Below are positions 7,576 through 14,259 of a stretch of 19,340 nt of DNA, piece by piece. The notes under the pieces were generated by a model. The model was given only the letters and a program-made list of their open reading frames with translations. It did not search any database and had not been told where the DNA came from. The position numbers were made by a program, and so were the translations under genes. Positions within the stretch are counted from its first letter, which is position 1. Each line of letters opens with the position of its first letter. This DNA comes from Candidatus Woesearchaeota archaeon (GTDB lineage: Archaea; Nanobdellota; Nanobdellia; Woesearchaeales; GW2011-AR4): NCBI GenBank assembly GCA_018303645.1, contig JAGVXR010000002.1, forward strand, positions 1-19,340. The letters run 5' to 3'.

Positions 7576-8427
7576 ATGGTAGTGGAATCATTGCTTAACC
7601 CCTTTAAGGCGGAAAAGAAGCCATGGGAGATGTTTTTTCTAGGCCTTTTGTACACATCACTAGGCATTCTGACATCACTCTGGATATTCAGGGACCAGGC
7701 AAGCCTTGTAATGGTTTTTATGATAACAATGGCTGCTTTGCCTATTTTCTACAGCACAATAAAGCTCGAGGAGAGCAAAGATATGATAATGGAAAAGGAA
7801 TCAGCGATATTGAGGGAGCACAACAAGGCAATATCCTTTTTTATGTACATGTTCATAGGAATTACAATAGCATGCGCATTATGGTATTCTTTTCTTCCGG
7901 CATCAACAATAAGCCTGCTTTTTGACAAGCAAATCGGCACAATACAGGCAATCAATAACCAGGTTTCAGGCAACGCCGTACACAGCCTAGGCATATTCGG
8001 CAGGATATTTTTTAATAATTTTAAGGTAATGGCATTCTCTGTGCTGTTTTCCTTTGTGTACGGGGCTGGCGCCATATTCATATTAACCTGGAATGCGACA
8101 GTAATAGGGGCGGCAATCGGCAATTTTATAAGAGCAAACATAAGCAATTACACAAGCTCGCTTGGATTCCTAGAAGCCGGAAACTATTTTCATGTAATTT
8201 CCCTTGGGCTTCTGAAGTACTCAATACACGGAATTCCTGAAATAGCGGCATACTTCTATGGGGGCCTGGCAGGAGGCATACTTTCAGTTGCATTGATAAG
8301 GAAGCATTTCATGACTAAAAAATTTTCAACCGTGATGGGGGACTTCTCAGAGCTGGTTTTGATAGCAGTCGGCTTTCTTGTGGCAGCAGCTTTTCTGGAA
8401 GTCTATGTGACTCCAATATTATTCTAG
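7576..8427 (+). CDS. SpoIIM/DUF95-family integral membrane protein
   Basis: The 283-aa protein has about six hydrophobic segments: roughly 20-38, 42-60, 88-110, 150-190, 222-242 and 258-280. It contains the family hallmark block HGIPEIAAYFYGGLAGG (about residues 218-234), and the ATVIGAAIGNFI segment also fits. Stage II sporulation protein M is a bacterial engulfment factor, but archaeal homologues are common and have no established role. A function in membrane remodelling or export is only a guess. The start is supported by a TATA box 27 nt upstream. The gene overlaps the end of the convergent RPA-like gene by 9 nt. Confidence 0.85.
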   Translation: MVVESLLNPFKAEKKPWEMFFLGLLYTSLGILTSLWIFRDQASLVMVFMITMAALPIFYSTIKLEESKDMIMEKESAILREHNKAISFFMYMFIGITIACALWYSFLPASTISLLFDKQIGTIQAINNQVSGNAVHSLGIFGRIFFNNFKVMAFSVLFSFVYGAGAIFILTWNATVIGAAIGNFIRANISNYTSSLGFLEAGNYFHVISLGLLKYSIHGIPEIAAYFYGGLAGGILSVALIRKHFMTKKFSTVMGDFSELVLIAVGFLVAAAFLEVYVTPILF

Positions 8428-9063
8428 CACTTTCAGCCTGCCGGGTCTTATCTCAAAAATATTACCGTTCTCCAGCAGCTTATTTATTGCATTTTCAGCT
8501 TCAGAGCCCTTAAATTTCCCAATAATCTCGTCAAAAGAAACACCCTCTCCATTATCAAGGTCTTTTATCAGCGAATATATTTCATCGCTTGCTGGCAAAT
8601 CAATTGAAACATCTATATTCCTGTCAGCAGCATTTGCATCTTTGCCTGCCTCCCTGAGGTACCCTCTTTTCTCCAGCTCAAGCTTTCGTGCAGCCATCCA
8701 CAGCGTATTCCCCGTTTTTTTCAGGAGTTCAGGCACTATATACCTTTCGCTGTTAAATTCCCTGATTCTGCCGACTGTTAAAACAACATCGCCTACATCC
8801 AGTCCGGAAAACAAGCCAGCACCGTCAAAACTCTTCAGCAGGATTCTTCCAGTTCCGTCGTCAATAATAACGCTGCTATTGCCGGCAGCCTCGGATTTGT
8901 CCACTATAACAGCTATTACATTAACTCTGGAAACCATGGAATCATTTAATTTTATGTAACCCGCAGAAAGCTCGTCTTTTATGAAGTCTCCTTTTAGTAC
9001 GTCACAAATCCCAACCTTATGTGCAACCTGCCTTTTTTGGAACCTTATTTCTGTTTCAGGCAT
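8419..9063 (-). CDS. RPA32-like single-stranded DNA binding protein (OB-fold plus winged helix)
   Basis: The 214-aa protein has an N-terminal OB-fold at about 12-115. It contains KVGICDVLKGDF, VNVIAVIVDKS, VIIDDGTGRILLKSF and VGDVVLTVGRIREF, the pattern of archaeal RPA-associated OB proteins. A linker follows, then a small winged-helix-like C-terminus (about 155-214, FDEIIGKFKGSEAENAINKL). The architecture resembles eukaryotic RPA32: an OB-fold followed by a winged helix used for partner binding. It probably acts in replication or repair by binding single-stranded DNA, alone or with a larger RPA subunit not in this window. It would lie next to mcm but for the AT-rich patch at 9078-10530. Family is fairly secure; the exact subunit name is not. 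Confidence 0.8.
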   Translation of the reverse strand: MPETEIRFQKRQVAHKVGICDVLKGDFIKDELSAGYIKLNDSMVSRVNVIAVIVDKSEAAGNSSVIIDDGTGRILLKSFDGAGLFSGLDVGDVVLTVGRIREFNSERYIVPELLKKTGNTLWMAARKLELEKRGYLREAGKDANAADRNIDVSIDLPASDEIYSLIKDLDNGEGVSFDEIIGKFKGSEAENAINKLLENGNIFEIRPGRLKVLE

Positions 9064-9077
9064 TTTATTTAAAGTTT

Positions 9078-9530
9078 TTACTTTTTCATAAAGATAATAG
9101 TATTATAAATAAGTGCATAACCAAATATTACACTTAACATACTATTACTTACCCAATTTAATTTGCTCCACCTAAATACTACATACCATATTGACAAAAT
9201 AAGAAGAAAAATTATACCAAATCCTACTCTTTTTTTCCAAAAATTTTCACAGAATTTCGTAAACTTTGTTAAAATTTTCGACTTATATGCACGATTAGAC
9301 AAAAAATTAAAAGGTGCTGCTAAGGGGTAAACTAATGCTGATACTACTTCTAAACCTTTTACTGCTAATTTAAATATCAAATAAAATATTAGAAAAGCAA
9401 TAACAGAAAACCCAATCAATTCGACCCAACCTTTATCTTTATTATAATTTTGTGTAACAACCACTCCAGCAATTATAGAGACGATAGTTATTATCTTATT
9501 TTCTAATTCAGAATCACCATTATCTACCAT
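9078..9530 (-). CDS. Small multi-pass membrane protein, unknown function
   Basis: I do not recognise a family. Starting from the ATG at 9530 the protein is 150 aa with four hydrophobic segments: about 12-28 (IITIVSIIAGVVVT), 38-62, 68-80 and 105-148 (probably two helices). It has short basic loops (NRAYKSKILTKFTKFCENFWKKR) and a short acidic N-terminus. There is no signal-peptidase site and no metal or catalytic motif. The ATG is preferred to an in-frame TTG at 9542. A TATA-like GTTTATAT... element (9561-9570, read on the minus strand) and a GGGGG run before the ATG may serve as promoter and weak ribosome binding site. It is very AT-rich and sits in an accessory patch with the nuclease-like gene. 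It may be co-transcribed with that gene, since the gap is 56 nt. Confidence 0.6.
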   Translation of the reverse strand: MVDNGDSELENKIITIVSIIAGVVVTQNYNKDKGWVELIGFSVIAFLIFYLIFKLAVKGLEVVSALVYPLAAPFNFLSNRAYKSKILTKFTKFCENFWKKRVGFGIIFLLILSIWYVVFRWSKLNWVSNSMLSVIFGYALIYNTIIFMKK

Positions 9531-9586
9531 TTTAACCCCCAATAACCTAAAAATGTGTTGCAGTTTATATGTTTTTTCATGGAATT

Positions 9587-10513
9587 CTATACTAAAGTTC
9601 TTTGTTCTTCATTAAAAATATTCCTGATAAATTGTTGACATTTAACAGCTAAATCTTGCCTTCCAAGAGATTTCATCTTTTTTGCTAAATCTTTTGCATA
9701 TATATAACTTACCATATCGTGTTTGGTTTCTATACCTTTGAATATACACCAAAACTCAAGTCTATGATCATTCGAGCAATATCTTTCAATCTGCTGTTTG
9801 AAGTCTCTGTAGCCACAAGTTTTCGCTTCAATAAAAAGTGATTGATTTTGAACATAAATATCTGGAATTCCAATATCTTTATTTTTAAATTGTATTTCAA
9901 TTTTTCCATAAAGTATTCTTGCCATATCCTCACAATGTTTCTGCCATGCTTTCCAAACATTGTTGTTTCTTCCATAGTTTGGGATTAAACCTGCTCTTAG
10001 GCAAGCTGCTGTATAGCTCCCAAATTTTTCTATGAATGGTGTATGGGTTGGTTTTCTTTTCCTGAGTTCTTCTCTTGTTGGAGTTCTATTTAATTCAAGG
10101 TATATGTCCTGCAATATTCTAATTAAATCTTCTTGCGACAAATATTTCCTAACGGGAATTTTAGCTTCTCTCAAAGCATTTGTCCAGTTTCCAAAAAGCT
10201 TTCTCACAGTACTTTTTGAAGGAGTTAATGGGTAATTATCAAAATCCCTAATTCCAGGTATTCTACCTAATTATTCGTATTTGAATTTTAACCATTTGAT
10301 TGCTTCGTCTTTTGTCCATTTTCTATAATAGCAATTAACTTTTAGATTTGCCATAGTTAAAGCTTTATTCCAAGAACCAAATTTAGATTCAAAAACGGAC
10401 CTATCAGGCATATTATTTTTATTTCCTAGATCGTAACTTGTAGGATTTCTTCCTAGTTTTAGTGATAATTCTTTCAAAATGTTTATTAGGAATTTATTTG
10501 TATACTTTTTCAT
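9587..10513 (-). pseudogene. Nuclease with homing-endonuclease-associated repeats and PD-(D/E)XK domain, broken by one in-frame TAA
   Basis: Two open frames (10513-10271 and 10207-9587) are in the same phase, separated only by TAA at 10271-10273. Read through, they form a 309-codon gene. It has three repeats of the HNH/homing-endonuclease-associated type: LGRNPTSYDL..FGSWNKAL, LGRIPGIRDF..FGNWTNAL and LNRTPTREEL..FGSYTAAC. A C-terminal restriction-enzyme-like core follows, with GIPDIYVQ and LFIEAKT (PD..EAK) and a preceding helix WQKHCEDMARIL. The stop falls inside repeat 2, where repeats 1 and 3 have K and E, so one base change (AAA or GAA to TAA) explains it. The start at ATG 10513 has a strong Shine-Dalgarno AGGAGGTGA, 6 nt upstream. 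The repeats probably bind DNA and the core may cut it (inference). A sequencing error or a shortened but functional C-terminal product from GTG 10207 cannot be excluded. Confidence 0.8.
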
Positions 10514-10519
10514 TCTATT

Positions 10520-10528
10520 CACCTCCTG
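10520..10528 (-). promoter_or_regulatory. Strong Shine-Dalgarno of the repeat-nuclease gene
   Basis: The minus strand reads AGGAGGTGA followed by ATAGA and ATG (10513), complementary to the 3' end of archaeal 16S rRNA. It sets the start at 10513 and rules out the in-frame GTG at 10522, which lies inside it. Such a full site is unusual beside leaderless neighbours. Confidence 0.75.
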
Positions 10529-10558
10529 AGATTTGTTTTCATTTACTGAAACAAATCT
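10529..10558. repeat. Inverted repeat abutting the Shine-Dalgarno site
   Basis: Ten-base perfect arms, AGATTTGTTT at 10529-10538 and AAACAAATCT at 10549-10558, plus one more pair past a bulged T. On the minus-strand transcript the hairpin would end right before AGGAGGTGA. It could be an operator or a translation-control hairpin. Confidence 0.6.
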
Positions 10559-10569
10559 ATGAGAGAAAG

Positions 10570-10648
10570 GAGAATGTTAAGCAAAACTACGTAATTGGTT
10601 TTCGTGTCGAAGACCGAAAAGCATTATTTGATAGTTTTGCGTGTTCTC
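10570..10648. repeat. Large imperfect inverted repeat upstream of the repeat-nuclease gene
   Basis: Perfect 9-bp arms GCAAAACTA (10581-10589) and TAGTTTTGC (10632-10640) are extended after an asymmetric internal loop by GAGAA (10570-10574) and TTCTC (10644-10648). Inside lies a smaller pairing, TTTTCG (10599-10604) with CGAAAA (10615-10620). A TATA-like GATATTTATAAAC on the minus strand (about 10674-10686) could drive a leader of roughly 140 nt containing this structure. Whether it acts as DNA or RNA is unknown. Confidence 0.5.
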
Positions 10649-10693
10649 TTTTCCAGAAATAGTCAATTTGTTAGTTTATAAATATCACGTGAG

Positions 10694-10707
10694 GATGTCC
10701 AGTGGTA
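10694..10707. repeat. 14-bp repeat with ORB-like core, copy downstream of mcm
   Basis: GATGTCCAGTGGTA occurs here, 25 bp past the mcm stop, and again at 12792-12805 just upstream of the mcm promoter, on the same strand. The core TCCAGTGG matches the dyad of known archaeal mini-ORB sequences, but no G-string follows. Confidence 0.45.
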
Positions 10708-10731
10708 TCAAATATACATAGAAAATAATAT

Positions 10732-12750
10732 CTAAATTTTAGAAACGAAGCCCCTACGGGGTTCAAATACATCTCCTGAGCGCTTCAGCCTTTCGAGAGC
10801 CTCCTCAACCTTGTCTTCGTCCAGGCCGCGGTTTTTCGCCTCGGCAACTACATCATTTATCGGAATGGTCTTTCCCAGCTTTGTTTCAAGCTCGCCGATA
10901 ATTTCCTTTAAAACCTGAATATGGCTCCTTTGAGCAGCGCCGACACCTGTTGCAATCCTGTCTATGTCTATCTTCCCGGTTTCCTTGTCAAAGCCAACTT
11001 GCATGAGGCAGTAATCCAGCAGTTCAATGGCTTTTTTCGCATCTTTTCTCGTGACTCTGTCATCAAGCCTTGTTTTTGCAGATGCCTCGCTAAGCCTTAT
11101 CAGGGCTTCAAGCTGCCTTGCGGAAATCGGTATAGTTTTTATCTCACCTTCGCCGCCGCTTTTTCTCATCCTCAAATAAAATTCCTTTATTTCTTCTAAA
11201 GCACCATCTGTCAATTTAGGGCTTATTTTTTGCCTTGCATAAGCAATGTATTTCCTTAAAATCTCTGTTGGTATCTCAGGCTCGTTTATGTCAGGGCGCT
11301 GATGCAATGTCAGGATGTGCTTTGCCATTCTTTCATCCCTTGTTTCCTCCGGCAGGTCTTTTATCGGGAATATCAAATCAAACCTGTTGATAAGAGTTGG
11401 AGGCAGGTCTATCTGGTCGGCTATAACGCTGTAAGGATCAAACCTTCCAAATTTCGGGTTGGCTGCAGCAAGCACAGTTGTCCTTGCTATTAAGGTTGCC
11501 TGAATGTTTGCCTTGCTTATGCTTACTGTCTGGTTTTCAAGCGCTTCATGCATTGCAGCCCTGTCTTCTGAGCTCATCTTGTCAAGCTCGTCAACGCAAA
11601 CCAAGCCGTCGCTGCTCAGCACCATTGCACCAGCTTCCAATGCCCAGCCGCTTAGGAACTCATCCCTTACAACAGCAGCTGTTATTCCTGCGCCGGAAAC
11701 GCCTTTGCCGCTGACATAGCGCCCTTTTGGAGCAATTTGCGTTATTCTCTTGAGCAGTGCTGACTTGCCACTGCCAGGATCGCCAACCAGCAAAATATGC
11801 ATATCACCCCTGCTGACTACATTATCCATCCTGACTTTTCTCACGCCGCCCATTAATTGAAGCAGCAAAGCCTCTTTAATTTTTTCATATCCATAAATTG
11901 AAGGTGCCATTGAATTCACAAGCTTCTCGTAGCCCTTTGGGTCATTGGCTATCTCCAAAATCTCTTTTTTCTCTTCTTCGCTTATCTCAATCTCATAGAA
12001 TGTGCCTTCAACGGGCTTTATGTAACTTGCATCAATCATAAGGTCCAACTTCGTTGATTTTGCGCCACTTCTCGATATTATCGGCACTTCTTTTACTATT
12101 CCAACCACCTCAACCTTGCTGCCCGGCGAAATCCTCTTTTCGCTTAACGGGCTTACCAAGTCATTTGTCAAAAGAACATTAATGCGCTTAGGCTGCTCGC
12201 CCCCTTCAAGGTTCTCATGGGCTTCTTCAACTACAATCCCTTGCGCGTCCACCAGTTCTTTGTCAAGCATGACAAACTTTCCTTTTCTTCCGCAGCCGCA
12301 CCTTGTCGGCTCTTTAAAAGTGCCTTCAAGCTGCAATACATTCATTATGTTGCCGCATATTGGGCACTCAAACCTTGCTGAGGTTACCTGGGGCCTCACA
12401 TCAGATTTTCGCCTTATAACGCCCTCAACAAAAAAAAGCTTGTTTATGTGCTTGCTCCTTATGTCCCTGACCATTATATTCTGGCTTTGCGGCAGATTAT
12501 GAAACCTAATCTTAAAATTTGACAAGCCATCAACATCAAACTGCTCAATAGCCTTTTCAATTGCCTTTATCGTTTCTTCAGGGGCGTCAAGAAGCTCTGT
12601 GGCCAAGTCAGGGTCGTACTTTGAAAGTTCCGAGAAATCTACAAGCAGGAACCTGTTGCCTTTTCTTGCATTATCCAGCAAAGAATTATAGTAATTGCTG
12701 TCAATAAATTCCTGGAACCTCTTTATCTGCTCGATAACATTTATTTCCAT
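10732..12750 (-). CDS. mcm: MCM replicative DNA helicase
   Basis: MCM is the hexameric 3'-5' helicase of the archaeal fork. The 672-aa protein has an N-terminal domain with OB-fold and a zinc site (CPIC at 129-132 and CGC at 151-153). The AAA+ motor carries Walker A GDPGSGKS at 323-330, Walker B VCVDELDK at 384-391, sensor 1 AANPK at 429-433 and an arginine-finger motif INRFDLIF near 454-461. A winged helix lies at the C-terminus from about 600. All ATPase motifs are intact, length is typical and there is no intein. The ATG at 12750 lies 26 nt from a TATA box at 12771-12780. The gene follows tbp on the same strand but has its own promoter after a T-rich terminator. Confidence 0.96.
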   Translation of the reverse strand: MEINVIEQIKRFQEFIDSNYYNSLLDNARKGNRFLLVDFSELSKYDPDLATELLDAPEETIKAIEKAIEQFDVDGLSNFKIRFHNLPQSQNIMVRDIRSKHINKLFFVEGVIRRKSDVRPQVTSARFECPICGNIMNVLQLEGTFKEPTRCGCGRKGKFVMLDKELVDAQGIVVEEAHENLEGGEQPKRINVLLTNDLVSPLSEKRISPGSKVEVVGIVKEVPIISRSGAKSTKLDLMIDASYIKPVEGTFYEIEISEEEKKEILEIANDPKGYEKLVNSMAPSIYGYEKIKEALLLQLMGGVRKVRMDNVVSRGDMHILLVGDPGSGKSALLKRITQIAPKGRYVSGKGVSGAGITAAVVRDEFLSGWALEAGAMVLSSDGLVCVDELDKMSSEDRAAMHEALENQTVSISKANIQATLIARTTVLAAANPKFGRFDPYSVIADQIDLPPTLINRFDLIFPIKDLPEETRDERMAKHILTLHQRPDINEPEIPTEILRKYIAYARQKISPKLTDGALEEIKEFYLRMRKSGGEGEIKTIPISARQLEALIRLSEASAKTRLDDRVTRKDAKKAIELLDYCLMQVGFDKETGKIDIDRIATGVGAAQRSHIQVLKEIIGELETKLGKTIPINDVVAEAKNRGLDEDKVEEALERLKRSGDVFEPRRGFVSKI

Positions 12751-12770
12751 AACAATCCTCTTGTTTTTCT

Positions 12771-12780
12771 GCTTTAAATA
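12771..12780 (-). promoter_or_regulatory. TATA box for mcm
   Basis: The minus strand reads TATTTAAAGC, centred 26 nt before the ATG at 12750. The ORB-core-like repeat at 12792-12805 begins about 12 bp further upstream, echoing the ORB-TATA arrangement of orc1. Confidence 0.6.
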
Positions 12781-12791
12781 CTTTAGGCAAA

Positions 12792-12805
12792 GATGTCCAG
12801 TGGTA
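12792..12805. repeat. 14-bp repeat with ORB-like core, copy upstream of the mcm promoter
   Basis: It is identical to 10694-10707 and followed here by AAAACAAAC. It lies between the end of tbp and the mcm TATA box, so it could be a site for a replication-linked regulator such as Orc1 (inference). Confidence 0.45.
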
Positions 12806-12822
12806 AAACAAACAAAGCCACC

Positions 12823-12840
12823 AAATAAAAATTAAAAAAA
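12823..12840 (-). terminator. T-rich terminator after tbp
   Basis: Just after the tbp stop codon the minus strand reads TTTTTTTAATTTTTATTT, the run of T that archaeal RNA polymerase uses for intrinsic termination. It separates tbp from mcm. Confidence 0.5.
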
Positions 12841-12844
12841 GTAA

Positions 12845-13399
12845 TCAAGCCTTGACTCTCTTCAGGTTCTCAATCAGCTTGTCAAGGGCTGCATGCACTT
12901 CCTTCTCGCTTTTTGTCCCTGTGCACACAACCTTGCCGTTGCTGAAAAGCAAGAATGTGGCTTTTGCAGCTGCAAGCTTGTAAACCAGCCCGGGAAACTG
13001 CTCAGGCTCGTACTCTGTGTTCTCCAGCTTCATGGCCAGTGTATTCAGGTTCAAGTCCATGCCGACGCTGCCGGAAGCTACAATGTTCTGTATCTTTATC
13101 TCGGGCTTGACTGTTATCTTCACATTGATTTTTTCAAGGCTTTTGATGATTTTCTTTATGCTTTCTTCTACCTTGTCCATTGAGCGTGCGCCAGTGCACA
13201 CAACTTTTCCAGAGCTGAAGATTAAAGCAGATGTTTTAGGCTCTTTTATCCTTATTACAAGCCCAGGAAACTGCTCCGGGTTGTATTCAGTATTGCTTAA
13301 GGTTGCTGCCATCTTTTCAAGCGGTATAGCGTGCATTAAAGACGTGCTAACCACAATATTGACTACTTTTATGTCTCTTTTAGTTTCTTTCTTCACCAT
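12845..13399 (-). CDS. tbp: TATA-box binding protein (TBP)
   Basis: TBP nucleates the archaeal pre-initiation complex by bending promoter DNA. The 184-aa protein shows the expected twofold saddle: repeat 1 (about 10-93) with NTEYNPEQFPGLVIRI and SGKVVCTGARS, and repeat 2 (about 100-182) with NTEYEPEQFPGLVYKL and NGKVVCTGTKS. Both repeats are complete. The ATG at 13399 is preceded by AGGGGG (13411-13416), a possible ribosome binding site 11 nt upstream, so this mRNA probably has a leader. A TATA-bearing palindrome (13441-13474) lies upstream. Downstream a T-run probably ends the transcript before mcm. Identification is secure. Confidence 0.96.
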   Translation of the reverse strand: MVKKETKRDIKVVNIVVSTSLMHAIPLEKMAATLSNTEYNPEQFPGLVIRIKEPKTSALIFSSGKVVCTGARSMDKVEESIKKIIKSLEKINVKITVKPEIKIQNIVASGSVGMDLNLNTLAMKLENTEYEPEQFPGLVYKLAAAKATFLLFSNGKVVCTGTKSEKEVHAALDKLIENLKRVKA

Positions 13400-13440
13400 T
13401 TTAGATTACACCCCCTAATTGGCATTATCTCAACTGACAA

Positions 13441-13474
13441 AGCCTTAAAATACCCCCTAAGATTATTTAAGGCT
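13441..13474 (-). promoter_or_regulatory. Palindromic promoter region of tbp
   Basis: Perfect 9-bp arms AGCCTTAAA (13441-13449) and TTTAAGGCT (13466-13474) surround ATACCCCCTAAGATTA. The outer arm read on the minus strand, CCTTAAATAA, is a usable TATA box, giving a start near 13441 and a leader of about 40 nt. ACCCCCTAA occurs both inside the palindrome (13452-13460) and at 13410-13418. Self-regulation is a possible reading, not shown. Confidence 0.5.
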
Positions 13475-13500
13475 TTTCCTGAGCTTGTTTCGTATGTTTA

Positions 13501-13538
13501 TTTATAAATGTTTATAAAGTCCTTTCATTTATAAATAC
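13501..13538 (+). promoter_or_regulatory. Promoter of the RNase P p30 gene with three TATA boxes
   Basis: TTTATAAA occurs three times on the plus strand, starting at 13501, 13511 and 13528. The last, TTTATAAATAC, is centred 28 nt before the ATG at 13561 and fits leaderless transcription. The others would start RNAs upstream. Confidence 0.6.
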
Positions 13539-13560
13539 TTTTGTTCTTAAACAAGCATAT

Positions 13561-14259
13561 ATGGATATAAACTTCACAAAAGAGATGCCTCCTTTGTTTC
13601 GCATGGAAATAATTATTAACACTGATAAAATCCAGATGAAAATGAGAGATTTTGTATTGCCAGATAATAATGAAGCTGAATTCATTGAAATAGCCTCAAG
13701 GCTGAATATTAAAAAACTTTTTTTTCTTTATGATTTTAACAGTTGCGATATGGACAAGCTCCAGAAAAAGACAGAATCACTGGAAAACAAAAAAATCAGC
13801 ATTGAAGCAGGATTCATCGTCAGCCATAAAAATATTGACAAGGCTCTAAAGCATTCAAGGCTGGTGGTTGCCAAAAGCTCTGATAGCGACAGGATTTTAG
13901 TCGAGAGTAAGAAAATAAGTATAATTTACGGATTCGAGGAATCACACAGAAAAGATTATATGCACCAAAGGGCTTCTGGGCTGAATCATATAATATGCGA
14001 GTTGGCAGGGAAAAACAACGTTGCTGTCGGATTTTCTTACAGCTCACTATTCAACAAAAAACCCGAAACATCATCTTTAATAATGGGAAGAATGATGCAG
14101 AACATCGCATTGTGCAGGAAATACAAGGTGAAAACAGCAATAGCCTCATTTGCCCCAAGCCCTTATGAGCTCAGGGCGCCCCATGACATTGCAAGCATGT
14201 TTGCAGTGCTGGGTATGGATAGGAAAAAGGTAAAGGAGTCTTTAACATTCAGTTTGTAG
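13561..14259 (+). CDS. rnp3: Ribonuclease P protein subunit p30 (Rpp30 family)
   Basis: The protein is a component of archaeal RNase P, which trims the 5' leader of pre-tRNAs together with an RNA and other proteins. The 232-aa product is predicted to adopt a TIM-barrel-like fold. Diagnostic segments are HQRASGLNHIICELAGKNN (about 141-159), VAVGFSYSSLF, MGRMMQNIALCRKYKV (about 176-191) and IASFAPSPYELRAPHDI (about 195-211). These match p30 of small-genome archaea well. The N-terminus MDINFTKEMPPLF is unusual and variable in the family. The start is fixed by a TATA box 28 nt upstream. Its end overlaps the convergent membrane-protein gene by 11 nt. Confidence 0.88.
   Translation: MDINFTKEMPPLFRMEIIINTDKIQMKMRDFVLPDNNEAEFIEIASRLNIKKLFFLYDFNSCDMDKLQKKTESLENKKISIEAGFIVSHKNIDKALKHSRLVVAKSSDSDRILVESKKISIIYGFEESHRKDYMHQRASGLNHIICELAGKNNVAVGFSYSSLFNKKPETSSLIMGRMMQNIALCRKYKVKTAIASFAPSPYELRAPHDIASMFAVLGMDRKKVKESLTFSL

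Noticed and set aside
7749..8147. Minus-strand 132-codon open frame inside the SpoIIM-family gene
   Set aside because: Shadow of the membrane-protein frame; it has no promoter or ribosome site and no recognisable domain.
10462..10662. Plus-strand 66-codon open frame across the hairpin region
   Set aside because: It runs antisense over the start of the repeat-nuclease gene and through both inverted repeats; low-complexity translation, no promoter.
10747..10764. GAAGCCCC-TAC-GGGGTTC hairpin near the mcm stop
   Set aside because: It lies in the coding sequence of a conserved-looking C-terminus and has no following T-run; probably coincidental.
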